DNA from: Streptococcus sp. 2342
GTDB lineage: Bacteria; Bacillota; Bacilli; Lactobacillales; Streptococcaceae
NCBI RefSeq assembly: GCF_013276795.1
Contig: NZ_VMLR01000003.1
Span: 372,001-436,000, forward strand
Reading direction: 5' to 3'
Length of the DNA stretch: 64,000 nucleotides
Under the pieces are notes generated by a model. It had not been told where the DNA came from. It was given only the letters and a program-made list of their open reading frames with translations, and made no database searches. This document shows, in pieces, positions 45,114 to 56,126 of the stretch. The translations under genes were made by a program, and so were the position numbers. The stretch's first letter is position 1. Each line of letters begins with the position of its first letter.

Positions 45114-45549
45114 TAAAAAAGTTCTTATTCTACTGTCACTACCACTTATTATAATTGTCACATTCACAGCATACTTAACCACTCTGCCACAAACAGACTA
45201 CCAGATAGCTGTAAATAGACTTCAAAAGATAAGTTTAGAGGCTGTAGAACAGAAAATACAATATCAAGAAAGCTTTTATCTATACACAGGGAGAGAAAGT
45301 TGTCCATACTGTCAAGAATTTACTCCAAAGCTAGCAAAAGCAGTAGATAAAACCAATATAACTATGTATTACTTGGATAGTGAGCATATAGATAAGACAA
45401 GTTGGAATAACTTCAAAACAACCGTAGGCTTCAAAACAATACCCAATCTCACTTATTTCACAAATGGTACAGCATATGACAGATTACCGAATGCAAGTCA
45501 AGCCAGTGTTGAAGGGATTGAATTATTTGTAAGTAAGTACAAATATTAA
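45106..45549 (+). CDS. Membrane-anchored thioredoxin-like protein (CPYC)
   Basis: 147 aa (148 if GTG 45103 is used). N-terminal membrane helix, then a thioredoxin-like fold with YTGRESCPYCQEF and a cis-Pro-like TIPNLTYF. Resembles bacteriocin transport accessory (PedC/Bta-like) or surface disulfide oxidoreductases. It overlaps the Excalibur gene, whose CxxA...CD pair could be a disulfide substrate; that link is inference. Confidence 0.85.
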   Translation: MNSKKVLILLSLPLIIIVTFTAYLTTLPQTDYQIAVNRLQKISLEAVEQKIQYQESFYLYTGRESCPYCQEFTPKLAKAVDKTNITMYYLDSEHIDKTSWNNFKTTVGFKTIPNLTYFTNGTAYDRLPNASQASVEGIELFVSKYKY

Positions 45550-45556
45550 GGCAAAA

Positions 45557-45736
45557 ATGAGAAGCGATGGACATATAGATTTTAGTGTGAGCTCAGGACC
45601 TACAGGATATGGTATGAGTGTTTATCCAATTGGCATTACTATAAAATGGGTTGATTCTGATTTAAGCAAAAATAGAATCGTAGCTGGACAAAGTGCTCCG
45701 AATAGCTCCGAACAGGTATTTTACAAAACAGATTAA
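45557..45736 (+). pseudogene. 59-codon remnant, probably the C-terminus of a larger secreted protein
   Basis: The frame 45557-45736 encodes MRSDGHIDFSVSSGPTGYGM and ends SSEQVFYKTD. It has no signal peptide and no good ribosome site. The composition looks like the end of an extracellular domain. It could instead be a small gene translated with the preceding one. Confidence 0.4.
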
Positions 45737-45833
45737 ATCAAAATTAACTTTGATTGAAAATAATGGCATAAAAGAGGATTAGATGAAGTGGTTTAGATTT
45801 GTTTAGTTCCTATTTAGAAAATCTTTCCACAAT

Positions 45834-45881
45834 AAAACGCATAATATCAAGATTTTTAACACTTGATACTATGCGTTTTTC
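45834..45881. repeat. Dispersed palindrome copy 3 (terminator-like)
   Basis: AAAACGCATAATATCAAG and CTTGATACTATGCGTTTTT flank a short loop; T-runs on both sides fit a terminator for the island and for luxS on the opposite strand. Confidence 0.75.
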
Positions 45882-45920
45882 TGGTTTTAAAGACTTTTTT
45901 GCCTAGCCTCTTTTTTACAT

Positions 45921-46403
45921 TTAAATCACATGACGTTCAAAGGCATCATCTGAAATCCCTTGTTCCAAGATAAGTTTCGCCCATTCTTTAGCAGAGAAGA
46001 GGCTGTGGTCCTTATAGTTTCCGCAAGATTCGATGGTTGTTCCAGGGACCTCTTCCCATGTAGTAGTCTCAGCGATTTCTTTGAGCGAATCCTTGATAAC
46101 AGCTGCAATTTCAGCGCTGGTGTGGCGCCCCCACATAATCATGTGGAATCCTGTGCGGCAGCCAAATGGTGAGCAGTCAATCATACCGTCAATGCGGGTA
46201 CGGATGAGTTTGGCTAAGAGGTGCTCGATAGTGTGAAGGCCAGCGGTAGGGATAGAGTCTTCATTGGGTTGCACTAAACGAATGTCATAATTGGAGATGA
46301 TGTCTCCTTTTGGTCCTGTTTCTTCCCCAATCAAGCGAACATAGGGTGCTTTAACAATGGTGTGGTCAAGTTCAAAACTTTCAACAATAACTTCTTTTGA
46401 CAT
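45921..46403 (-). CDS. luxS: S-ribosylhomocysteine lyase
   Basis: 160 aa. Start ATG 46403 ([20 protein letters not shown]). Metal-binding HTIEHLL and the catalytic Cys in [10 protein letters not shown] are present. Makes AI-2 precursor and homocysteine. An upstream in-frame extension to 46538 is not the gene. Confidence 0.97.
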   Translation of the reverse strand: MSKEVIVESFELDHTIVKAPYVRLIGEETGPKGDIISNYDIRLVQPNEDSIPTAGLHTIEHLLAKLIRTRIDGMIDCSPFGCRTGFHMIMWGRHTSAEIAAVIKDSLKEIAETTTWEEVPGTTIESCGNYKDHSLFSAKEWAKLILEQGISDDAFERHVI

Positions 46404-46465
46404 GGTAAATCCTTTCAGTTTTCTTCTTTCATTATACCATAAAGGCTGCTCTTGAGACAGAGAGA

Positions 46466-46491
46466 AAACCTCTCCGAGTGTGGAGAGGTTT
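46466..46491 (-). terminator. Terminator of the DUF1846 gene
   Basis: AAACCTCTCC and GGAGAGGTTT form a perfect 10-bp stem followed by a T-run on the minus strand. Confidence 0.8.
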
Positions 46492-46497
46492 GAATCG

Positions 46498-47982
46498 TTA
46501 TTTACGATACAAGCGATCGTATTGGTAGTAAGGGTCAAAGGTTACGTTGATACCTAGTTTACGAAGGACATTCTTGTCTTCATCTGTCAAGATGATGGTT
46601 GAGTGGGCTTCGCTTCCTTTGAGGTTGCCAAGCTCTTCCATAGCACGAGCAGCATCAGGATTTTCTGTAGCTGTGATAGCAAGTGCAATCAGGATTTCAT
46701 TTGAATGAAGGCGTGGATTGCGGCTACCCAGATGATCGATTTTAAGACCTTGGATTGGTTTGACGACTTCGGGCTCGATTAATTTTACTTCTTTAGCGAT
46801 GTCAGCTGATTTCTTGATAGCGTTGATAAGAGCAGCTGCTGTAGGGCCAAAGAGTTCTGAGTTCTTACCTGTGACGATTTCCCCGGTTGGCAATTCAAGG
46901 GCTAGGGCTGGTCCGCCAGTTTTTTCTGCTTTTTGGCGTGCAGCAACAGCAACCTTACGGTCTGCAGGTGTGATGCCGAGGTCGTTCATGAGTAACTCGA
47001 TTTTCTTGACAGCAGATTCGCCCACTTTTTCGGCTTTGAAATCAAGAACAGTTTGATAGTAACGGCGGATGATTTCTTGTTTAGAAGCTTCGACAGCAGC
47101 TTCATCATCTGTAATAGCGAAACCAACCATGTTGACACCCATATCTGTCGGTGAAGCGTATGGAGATTCACCGAGGATACGTTCCAACATGCGTTTGAGC
47201 ACTGGGAAAATCTCGATATCACGGTTGTAGTTGACAGTGGTTTCTCCATAGGTTTGAAGATGGAAAGGGTCAATCATGTTGACATCATCAAGGTCAGCTG
47301 TGGCAGCCTCGTAGGCCAAGTTGACTGGGTGATGAAGGGGAAGATTCCAAACTGGGAAGGTTTCAAACTTAGCGTAGCCAGACTTGATACCATTGATTTG
47401 GTCGTGGTACATATTGGACATACAAGTTGCTAATTTTCCAGAACCAGGTCCAGGAGCGGTTACGACAATCAAGTTGCGACTGGTTTTGATGTAGTCGTTT
47501 TTCCCCATACCTTCTGGAGAAATGATGTGGTCCATATCTGTCGGATATCCTTTGATTGGATAATGAAGATAAGAATCAATTCCGTTTTTATCGAGTTGGT
47601 TGCGGAAGGCATCTGCAGCGGGTTGGCCAGCGTACTGTGTGATGACCACGGAGCCAACAAAAATTCCCAATTCATTGAATTTGTCAATCAAACGAAGAAC
47701 TTCTTGGTCATAAGAAATGCCCAAGTCACCACGTGCTTTGGAATGTTCGATGTTGCTAGCGTTAATGGCAATCACAACCTCAACTTGCTCTTTCAACTCC
47801 TGCAAGAGCTTGATTTTGTTGTCAGGCTCATAACCAGGAAGAACACGAGCAGCGTGGAAATCTTCTAACATTTTGCCCCCAAACTCCAAGTAGAGCTTGC
47901 CGTCAAATTGGTTAATGCGCTCCAAAATATGGTCGCGCTGTAGATTCAAATATTGTTCAGAACTAAAAGCTTGTTTTTTCAT
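46498..47982 (-). CDS. DUF1846 family protein
   Basis: 494 aa cytoplasmic protein. Residues such as [21 protein letters not shown] contain a P-loop-like Gly/Ser-Lys stretch. It is conserved between luxS and dexB in the pneumococcal lineage. Family function is not known to me. Confidence 0.9.
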   Translation of the reverse strand: MKKQAFSSEQYLNLQRDHILERINQFDGKLYLEFGGKMLEDFHAARVLPGYEPDNKIKLLQELKEQVEVVIAINASNIEHSKARGDLGISYDQEVLRLIDKFNELGIFVGSVVITQYAGQPAADAFRNQLDKNGIDSYLHYPIKGYPTDMDHIISPEGMGKNDYIKTSRNLIVVTAPGPGSGKLATCMSNMYHDQINGIKSGYAKFETFPVWNLPLHHPVNLAYEAATADLDDVNMIDPFHLQTYGETTVNYNRDIEIFPVLKRMLERILGESPYASPTDMGVNMVGFAITDDEAAVEASKQEIIRRYYQTVLDFKAEKVGESAVKKIELLMNDLGITPADRKVAVAARQKAEKTGGPALALELPTGEIVTGKNSELFGPTAAALINAIKKSADIAKEVKLIEPEVVKPIQGLKIDHLGSRNPRLHSNEILIALAITATENPDAARAMEELGNLKGSEAHSTIILTDEDKNVLRKLGINVTFDPYYQYDRLYRK

Positions 47983-48062
47983 TTTTTTACCTCTGACCTC
48001 TATTATAATAAAAAATTGGAAGTTAGGAAACTATGGAGTTAAAAAAGGAATCAAAAAGATTA

Positions 48063-48100
48063 GGCAAACGCTTGCATAAAATTTTAAAAAGCGCTATCAT
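48063..48100 (+). promoter_or_regulatory. dexB promoter with cre-like overlap
   Basis: TTGCAT (48072-48077), 17-base spacer, TATCAT (48095-48100). GGCAAACGCTTGCA (48063-48076) is a near-palindromic cre-like sequence covering the -35. Confidence 0.6.
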
Positions 48101-48125
48101 AGACTACAGATTATTAAAATAATGA

Positions 48126-49742
<1,617 letters not shown>

Positions 49743-49870
49743 ATATTTCTGAACAGAAAAATCTAAAATTGAAATCGTATAAAAACAAGGGAGGACTGTA
49801 TGAAAGACAGAAATTCTTTGTTTTTTTATTCCTAAAGTTTATAAACTTTCATTCTCGAAATTCAATTAAC

Positions 49871-49899
49871 TTTACAAATTCCCACTATTTTGGTAAAAT
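49871..49899 (+). promoter_or_regulatory. Promoter of the aliB-like gene
   Basis: TTTACA (49871-49876), 17-base spacer and TAAAAT (49894-49899) preceded by TGG. The stretch 49743-49938 shows no other feature. Confidence 0.6.
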
Positions 49900-49938
49900 A
49901 AGCTTATGTTATAAAAACTAACATAAAGGAGAAAGAAG

Positions 49939-51897
49939 ATGAAGACAAAAAAGCGTGTCCTTAGTGCAGGTCTGACTTTTGCGGCTGCCTTGCTTTTAGC
50001 TGCTTGCGGACAATCAGGTTCAGATACAAAAACTTACTCATCAACCTTTAGTGGAAATCCAACTACTTTTAACTATCTATTAGACTACTACGCTGATAAT
50101 ACAGCCATCATTACCAATCTAGTTGATGGTTTGCTTGAAAATGACAATCACGGAAATCTAATTCCGTCTTTGGCAGAAGACTGGTCTGTTTCAAGCGACG
50201 GTCTAACTTATACCTACAAATTGAGAAAAGATGCCAAATGGTTCACAGCTGACGGTGAAGAATACGCTCCAGTCAAGGCACAGGATTTTGTGACAGGTAT
50301 CAAGTACGCAGTGGATAATAAATCACAGGCCATTGACTTGATTCAAAACTCAATCAAGGGCTTGAATGATTATATTACAGGAGCGGATTCTGACTTTTCT
50401 AAGGTTGGGGTTAAGGCCATTGATGACCAGACTGTTGAGTATACTTTGACACGCCCAGAGCCTTACTGGAATTCAAAAACAACGAACAGTATTCTTTTCC
50501 CAGTAAACGAAGAGTTTCTAAACTCAAAAGGGAAGGATTTTGGTACCCTATCTCCAGATAGTATTCTCTACAGTGGACCTTACTTGTTAAAAGATTTCAC
50601 ATCAAAATCATCTATTGAGTATGTGAAAAATCCGCATTACTATGATCATGACAAAGTATCAATTGAACACGTGAAATTGGCTTATTTTGATGGCTCAGAC
50701 CAAGAATTGACCATCCGTAACTTTGAAAGTGGAGCTTATTCTATCGCTGGGGTTTATCCAAATAGTTCTAACTTTGCTAAGACCAAGGAAAAATATAGGG
50801 ATAATATCGTCTATAGCTTGCAGGACAAGACTTCTTGGTACTTCAATTTCAACGTCAACCGTAAGGCTTACAGCCATACGTCTAAAACGACAGATGAGCA
50901 GAAGAAGTCAACTGAGACAGCTGTCTTGAACAAGAACTTCCGCCAAGCAGTGAACTTTGCCTTGGACCGCACAGCCTATTCTGCCCAGTCAAATGGGGAA
51001 GAGGCGGCTAGCAAGACCCTTCGTAACACCTTGGTTCCTCCTACATTTGTCCAAGTTGGAGACAAGACCTTTGGAGAAGTAGTCGCTTCTAAATTGGTCA
51101 ACTATGGCACAGAATGGTCAGGTATTAACCTGGCAGATGCTAAGGATGCCTATTTCAACAAAGAAAAAGCCCAAGCAAAATTTGCGGAAGCTAAAAAAGA
51201 ATTGACAAGTCAAGGTGTGACCTTCCCAATTCACTTGGATGTGGCGGTTGATCAGACAAGTAAAAATGCCGTGACAGGTATGAACTCAGTTAAGCAGACC
51301 CTTGAGTCAGTTTTAGGTGCTGATAACATTGTCATTGATGTTCAGCAACTTTCAACAGATGATTTCAATAACGTAGCCTTCTTGGCACCGACAGCAGCTG
51401 ATCGTGACTACGATTTGAACTTTGATGGTTGGGTAGGTGACTACCAAGATCCATCAACTTATCTCAATCCTTTCAATGCAGAGGATGGATTCTACCTTAA
51501 GATTTTTGGACTAGATGCCAAGGAAGACAAGGAAAAAATCACTAGCCTAGGTCTTGATACCTACACTAAGATGCTCAAAGATGCAGATAGTGAAAACAAA
51601 GATGTAGCCAAACGTTATGAAAAATACGCTGAAGCACAGGCTTGGATGATTGACAATTCTCTCATTATGTCAGCTATGTCAAGTGGTGGCACAGCATCTG
51701 TAACCAAAGTGACGCCATTTACAAGAGGCTATTCATTGGTTGGTATCAAGGGTGATGGCAATAACTACAAGTACATGAAACTGCAAAAAGACACTGTGAC
51801 GACCAAACAGTTTGAAGAAGCTAAAAGTAAATGGGAACAAGAAAGCAAAAAAGCAATTGAAAAAGCTCAAAAAGAAGCAGAAAAACATGTTAAATAG
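49939..51897 (+). CDS. AliB-like oligopeptide-binding lipoprotein
   Basis: 652 aa family-5 binding protein. Lipobox LLLAAC, with Cys at about residue 23. The body resembles AliA/AliB (DGLLENDNHGNLIPSLAEDW) and ends in KEAEKHVK. AGGAG precedes the start. It sits directly after dexB, as aliC/aliD-type (aliB-like) genes do in non-encapsulated pneumococci and S. mitis. I cannot separate aliC, aliD or another paralogue without alignment. It would bind short peptides for an Ami-type permease. Confidence 0.9.
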   Translation: MKTKKRVLSAGLTFAAALLLAACGQSGSDTKTYSSTFSGNPTTFNYLLDYYADNTAIITNLVDGLLENDNHGNLIPSLAEDWSVSSDGLTYTYKLRKDAKWFTADGEEYAPVKAQDFVTGIKYAVDNKSQAIDLIQNSIKGLNDYITGADSDFSKVGVKAIDDQTVEYTLTRPEPYWNSKTTNSILFPVNEEFLNSKGKDFGTLSPDSILYSGPYLLKDFTSKSSIEYVKNPHYYDHDKVSIEHVKLAYFDGSDQELTIRNFESGAYSIAGVYPNSSNFAKTKEKYRDNIVYSLQDKTSWYFNFNVNRKAYSHTSKTTDEQKKSTETAVLNKNFRQAVNFALDRTAYSAQSNGEEAASKTLRNTLVPPTFVQVGDKTFGEVVASKLVNYGTEWSGINLADAKDAYFNKEKAQAKFAEAKKELTSQGVTFPIHLDVAVDQTSKNAVTGMNSVKQTLESVLGADNIVIDVQQLSTDDFNNVAFLAPTAADRDYDLNFDGWVGDYQDPSTYLNPFNAEDGFYLKIFGLDAKEDKEKITSLGLDTYTKMLKDADSENKDVAKRYEKYAEAQAWMIDNSLIMSAMSSGGTASVTKVTPFTRGYSLVGIKGDGNNYKYMKLQKDTVTTKQFEEAKSKWEQESKKAIEKAQKEAEKHVK

Positions 51898-51926
51898 TTA
51901 GAAATAGCCTTTTCAAACAAAATCAT

Positions 51927-51960
51927 AAAGACAAACATCAGTTTTGGTGCTTGTCTTTTT
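51927..51960 (+). terminator. Terminator after the aliB-like gene
   Basis: AAAGACAAACATCA pairs imperfectly with GGTGCTTGTCTTT and ends in TTTTT. Confidence 0.7.
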
Positions 51961-52080
51961 AAATCACTCGGCTATTGAAAACTAAGAAATGATTTGTTTT
52001 GTGCTAAAATAGATTGAAACTAAGATCCTCTCTTTTACTATAGTTAAGGAGATGTAAAGATAAGTGATAAGGAAGAGACT

Positions 52081-53181
52081 ATGTACGACTATCTAATCGT
52101 TGGTGCTGGTTTGTCGGGAGCAATTTTTGCTTATGAAGCAACCAAGCGTGGAAAAAAAGTAAAAGTTATTGATAAACGTGACCACATTGGTGGGAATGTC
52201 TATTGTGAGAATGTAGAAGGTGTTAATGTTCATAAATACGGTGCCCATATCTTTCATACTTCTAATAAAAAAGTTTGGGATTATGTGAATCAATTTGCTG
52301 AATTTAACAACTACATCAACTCGCCTCTAGCTAATTACAAGGGTAGCCTTTATAATCTACCTTTCAATATGAATACTTTCTATGCTATGTGGGGGACAAA
52401 AACTCCTCAAGAAGTCAAAGATAAGATTGCTGAGCAAACGGCTCATATGAAGGACGTTGAACCTAAAAACTTAGAGGAACAGGCTATCAAGTTGATCGGT
52501 CCAGATATTTATGAAAAATTGATTAAAGGATATACTGAAAAGCAATGGGGACGTTCTGCGACTGACCTTCCACCCTTTATCATCAAACGCTTACCAGTTC
52601 GTTTAACCTTTGATAATAACTACTTCAATGACCGTTACCAGGGTATTCCAATTGGTGGGTATAATGTTATCATCGAAAATATGCTCAAGGATGTGGAAGT
52701 AGAACTTGGTCTTGACTTTTTTGCCAATCGTCAGGAATTAGAAGCTTCAGCTGAGAAAGTTGTCTTTACAGGGATGATTGACCAATATTTTGATTATAAA
52801 CATGGCGAGTTAGAATACCGTAGTCTTCGTTTTGAGTATGAAGTTCTAGATGAGGAAAATTATCAAGGAAATGCCGTTGTAAACTATACAGAACGAGAAA
52901 TTCCTTATACTCGCATTATTGAGCATAAACATTTTGAGTATGGAACACAAGATAAAACGGTTATTACTCGTGAATACCCAGCTGATTGGAAACGTGGAGA
53001 TGAACCTTACTATCCAATCAATGATGAGAGAAACAATGCCATGTTTGCTAAATATCAAGAAGAAGCAGCCCAGAAAGATAAGGTCATTTTCTGTGGTCGT
53101 TTAGCAGATTATAAATACTATGACATGCATGTGGTCATCGAACGGGTCCTGAATGTTGTAGAGGAAGAGTTGGGATATTAA
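52081..53181 (+). CDS. glf: UDP-galactopyranose mutase
   Basis: 366 aa flavoenzyme. The FAD-binding start YDYLIVGAGLSGAIFA, HIFHTSNKKVWDYV, and the conserved EKQWGRSATDLPP and GRLADYKYYDMH blocks are intact. It makes UDP-galactofuranose for capsule or teichoic/cell-surface glycans. Here it stands alone, with no galactofuranosyltransferase beside it, in the capsule-locus position. Start ATG 52081 has AAGGAAGAG upstream. Confidence 0.95.
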   Translation: MYDYLIVGAGLSGAIFAYEATKRGKKVKVIDKRDHIGGNVYCENVEGVNVHKYGAHIFHTSNKKVWDYVNQFAEFNNYINSPLANYKGSLYNLPFNMNTFYAMWGTKTPQEVKDKIAEQTAHMKDVEPKNLEEQAIKLIGPDIYEKLIKGYTEKQWGRSATDLPPFIIKRLPVRLTFDNNYFNDRYQGIPIGGYNVIIENMLKDVEVELGLDFFANRQELEASAEKVVFTGMIDQYFDYKHGELEYRSLRFEYEVLDEENYQGNAVVNYTEREIPYTRIIEHKHFEYGTQDKTVITREYPADWKRGDEPYYPINDERNNAMFAKYQEEAAQKDKVIFCGRLADYKYYDMHVVIERVLNVVEEELGY

Positions 53182-53652
53182 TGCAACGATTCTATAATTT
53201 TAGAATTTTTGCTACTTAAGATTTTTAGAAGTAAAGCGAACAAGATTGTTTTCTGTCGGTCAGAAGAGAATCTATGTTGGCTTTTTGTTTTATGTAGATG
53301 ACCAATTTATACTTATGTAAAATCAAAGAACATCTTTTGTTGGCAGTTTGCTCAAGGAATATCGTAGCTCAAATATGTACTTTAAAATTCAACAGTTCTT
53401 ATAAGTATTCCTGTATTCTAGGGAATCGATGCTAGAGTTTTTGCTAAAAATCTATCATATATATTCTCAGAATAGGAGAATTTTCTACTATTTTTGATTT
53501 TAAATAAGTATAAAACAGAATACTATTTGATATTTAGAGATAGTATCAATAAGTCCTTTGTTATGTGAATTAGTTAAGAAGTATTTAACCTTATTCATAT
53601 TTTTTCAGAGTTGTTGTTTAAAAAATAATTTTCAAAAATTCAGAAAATTCTA
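53182..53652. other. AT-rich intergenic stretch between glf and aliA
   Basis: No gene with a plausible start is visible. Short fragments such as AAAATCAAAGAACATC near 53321 and GTTTGCTCAAG near 53347 recall decayed BOX sequence. The region may be scar left by loss of capsule genes; this is inference. Confidence 0.4.
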
Positions 53653-53681
53653 TTGACAGGACTTGAAAAAGAGTCTATAAT
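53653..53681 (+). promoter_or_regulatory. Consensus promoter of aliA
   Basis: TTGACA (53653-53658), 17-base spacer, TATAAT (53676-53681): a perfect sigma-A promoter 26 bases before the ATG. Confidence 0.85.
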
Positions 53682-53706
53682 GAATAAAAAAACAAAGGAG
53701 AATACT

Positions 53707-55686
53707 ATGAAAACAAGAAAAGTATTGGCTCTTGCGGGAGTAACCTTATTAGCAGCTGGTGTTTTAGCTGCTTGTTCTGGGGGTTCAGGCGCTCAAGGTG
53801 AAAAAACCTTTGCATTTACCTACGAGACACATCCGGATAATCTCAACTATTTGACAACTGGTAAGGCAGCAACTTCTGAGATTACTAGTAATGTGATCGA
53901 TGGATTGCTTGAAAATGATAAATACGGGAACCTTGTTTCTTCATTGGCAGAAGACTGGTCGGTCTCTAAGGATGGCTTGACTTATACTTATAAGATTCGT
54001 CAAGATGCCAAGTGGTATACATCTGAGGGAGAAGAGTACGCTCCTGTTAAGGCTCAGGACTTTGTAACAGGACTTAAATATGCAACAGATAAGAAAGCAG
54101 AAGCCCTTTACTTGGTACAGGATTCAATCAAAGGTCTGGATGCCTATGCCAAAGGTGAAATCACAGACTTCGCTCAAGTCGGGATTAAAGCCCTTGACGA
54201 CCAAACAATCCAATACACCTTGAACAAACCTGAAACTTTTTGGAACTCAAAAACAACCATGGGTGTGCTTGCGCCAGTCAATGAAGAGTTTTTGAATTCA
54301 AAAGGGGATGATTTTGCCAAAGCTACGGATCCAAGTAGTCTCTTGTATAACGGTCCTTATTTGTTGAAATCCATTGTGACTAAATCCTCTGTTGAATTTG
54401 CGAAGAATCCGAACTACTGGGATAAGGACAATGTGCATATTGACAAAGTTAAATTGTCATTCTGGGATGGGCAAGATACCAGCAAACCAGCAGAAAACTT
54501 TAAAGATGGTAGCCTTACAGCAGCTCGTCTTTATCCAACAAGTGCAAGTTTCGCAGAGCTCGAGAAGAGTATGAAAGACAATATTGTCTATACTCAACAA
54601 GACTCTACGACTTATCTAGTGGGAACAAATATTGATCGTCAATCTTATAAGCACACATCTAAGACTAGCGAAGAACAAAAGACATCTACTAAAAAGGCTC
54701 TCTTAAACAAGGATTTCCGTCAGGCTATTGCCTTTGGTTTTGACCGTACAGCTTATGCCTCTCAGTTGAATGGAGAAACTGGAGCAAGCAAAATCTTGCG
54801 CAATCTCTTTGTGCCACCAACATTTGTTCAAGCAGATGGGAAAAACTTTGGCGATATGGTCAAAGAAAAATTGGTGACTTATGGGGATGAATGGAAGGAT
54901 GTGAACCTTGCCGATTCACAAGATGGTCTCTACAATCCAGAAAAAGCCAAGGCTGAATTTGCTAAAGCTAAATCAGCTTTACAAGCAGAAGGTGTGACAT
55001 TCCCAATTCACCTAGATATGCCTGTTGATCAGACAGCAACTACAAAAGTTCAGCGCGTCCAATCTATGAAACAATCCTTGGAAGCAACTTTAGGAACTGA
55101 TAATGTCGTTATTGATATCCAACAATTGCAAAAAGATGAATTGCTTAATGTAACTCTATTTGCTGAAAATGCTGCTGGCGAAGACTGGGATTTATCAGAT
55201 AATGTCGGTTGGGGTCCAGACTTTGCCGATCCATCAACTTATCTCGATATTATCAAACCTTCTGTAGGAGAAAGTACTAAAACATATTTAGGATTTGACT
55301 CAGGGGAAGATAATGTAGCTGCTAAAAAAGTAGGTCTATATGACTACGAAAAATTGGTTACTGAGGCTGGTGATGAGGCTATAGACGTTGCTAAACGCTA
55401 TGAAAAATATGCTGCTGCCCAAGCTTGGTTGACCGACAGTGCTTTGATCATCCCAACAACTTCTAAAACTGGTCGTCCAATCTTGTCTAAGATGGTACCA
55501 TTTACAATACCATTTGCATTGTCAGGAAATAAAGGTACAAGTGACCCAGTCTTGTATAAATACCTTGAAATTCAAGACAAGGCAGTTACTGCAGATGAAT
55601 ACCAAAAAGCTCAAGAAAAATGGATGAAAGAAAAAGCAGAATCCAATAAAAAAGCGCAAGAAGAACTCGCAAAACATGTGAAATAA
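53707..55686 (+). CDS. aliA: Oligopeptide-binding lipoprotein AliA
   Basis: 659 aa. Start ATG 53707, seven bases after AAAGGAG; the ORF upstream of it overlaps the promoter. Lipobox VLAAC. Body and C-terminus (AQEELAKHVK) match pneumococcal AliA closely. Peptide-binding component of the Ami oligopeptide importer and the right flank of the capsule locus in pneumococci. A paralogue of the gene at 49939. Confidence 0.95.
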   Translation: MKTRKVLALAGVTLLAAGVLAACSGGSGAQGEKTFAFTYETHPDNLNYLTTGKAATSEITSNVIDGLLENDKYGNLVSSLAEDWSVSKDGLTYTYKIRQDAKWYTSEGEEYAPVKAQDFVTGLKYATDKKAEALYLVQDSIKGLDAYAKGEITDFAQVGIKALDDQTIQYTLNKPETFWNSKTTMGVLAPVNEEFLNSKGDDFAKATDPSSLLYNGPYLLKSIVTKSSVEFAKNPNYWDKDNVHIDKVKLSFWDGQDTSKPAENFKDGSLTAARLYPTSASFAELEKSMKDNIVYTQQDSTTYLVGTNIDRQSYKHTSKTSEEQKTSTKKALLNKDFRQAIAFGFDRTAYASQLNGETGASKILRNLFVPPTFVQADGKNFGDMVKEKLVTYGDEWKDVNLADSQDGLYNPEKAKAEFAKAKSALQAEGVTFPIHLDMPVDQTATTKVQRVQSMKQSLEATLGTDNVVIDIQQLQKDELLNVTLFAENAAGEDWDLSDNVGWGPDFADPSTYLDIIKPSVGESTKTYLGFDSGEDNVAAKKVGLYDYEKLVTEAGDEAIDVAKRYEKYAAAQAWLTDSALIIPTTSKTGRPILSKMVPFTIPFALSGNKGTSDPVLYKYLEIQDKAVTADEYQKAQEKWMKEKAESNKKAQEELAKHVK

Positions 55687-55721
55687 GATAAAAAGAGACT
55701 GAGCAAAAAGTCTTTAAAAGC

Positions 55722-55768
55722 AAAACGCATATTGTCAGGTGATGAAAGCCTTGATCGTATGCGTTTTA
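55722..55768 (+). terminator. Terminator of aliA; dispersed palindrome copy 4
   Basis: AAAACGCATATTGTCA and TTGATCGTATGCGTTTT around a short loop. Same arm family as 4480, 6621 and 45834. Confidence 0.75.
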
Positions 55769-55893
55769 TTGTGAAATGAGGAATGGTAGACTATAGCTGG
55801 TTGACACTGAACCGGTACACTCTTGTTTCAAATATTACAGTGTATTGAATCAAGACCGGCATATTGTAGCTCATAAAATATTTTTAGAAATTC

Positions 55894-56007
55894 ATACTCT
55901 TCGAAAATCTCTTCAAACCACGTCAGCTTCCATCTGCAACCTCAAAACAGTGTTTTGAGCAAGCTGCAGCTAGCTTCCTAGTTTGCTTTTTGATTTTCAT
56001 TGAGTAT
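55894..56007. repeat. BOX element (boxA-boxC form)
   Basis: Starts ATACTCTTCGAAAATCTCTT and ends GATTTTCATTGAGTAT. The boxA arm continues CAAACCACGTCAGC and the boxC side has CTAGCTTCCTAGTTTGC. The centre contains the palindrome CTCAAAACAGTGTTTTGAG. It lacks an obvious boxB. BOX elements are hallmark repeats of the pneumococcus-mitis group. Confidence 0.85.
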
Positions 56008-56088
56008 GATTTGAATTTCCCAATCAATTTGCTTAGTTTTTATTTCAATCTACTTTACTTGATTTCTGTATTTTATTTTGAAAATGAA

Positions 56089-56119
56089 AAAATCCTGAGT
56101 TTAGAGTTCTCAGGATTTT
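56089..56119 (-). terminator. Terminator of recU-pbp1A
   Basis: AAAATCCTGAG and CTCAGGATTTT form a perfect 11-bp stem with a T-run on the minus strand. Confidence 0.85.
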
Positions 56120-56126
56120 CTTCATC

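Noticed and set aside
55894..56007. RUP element
   Set aside because: The ends and internal blocks match boxA and boxC sequences as I recall them (including the standard BOX primer sequence), so BOX is the better call.
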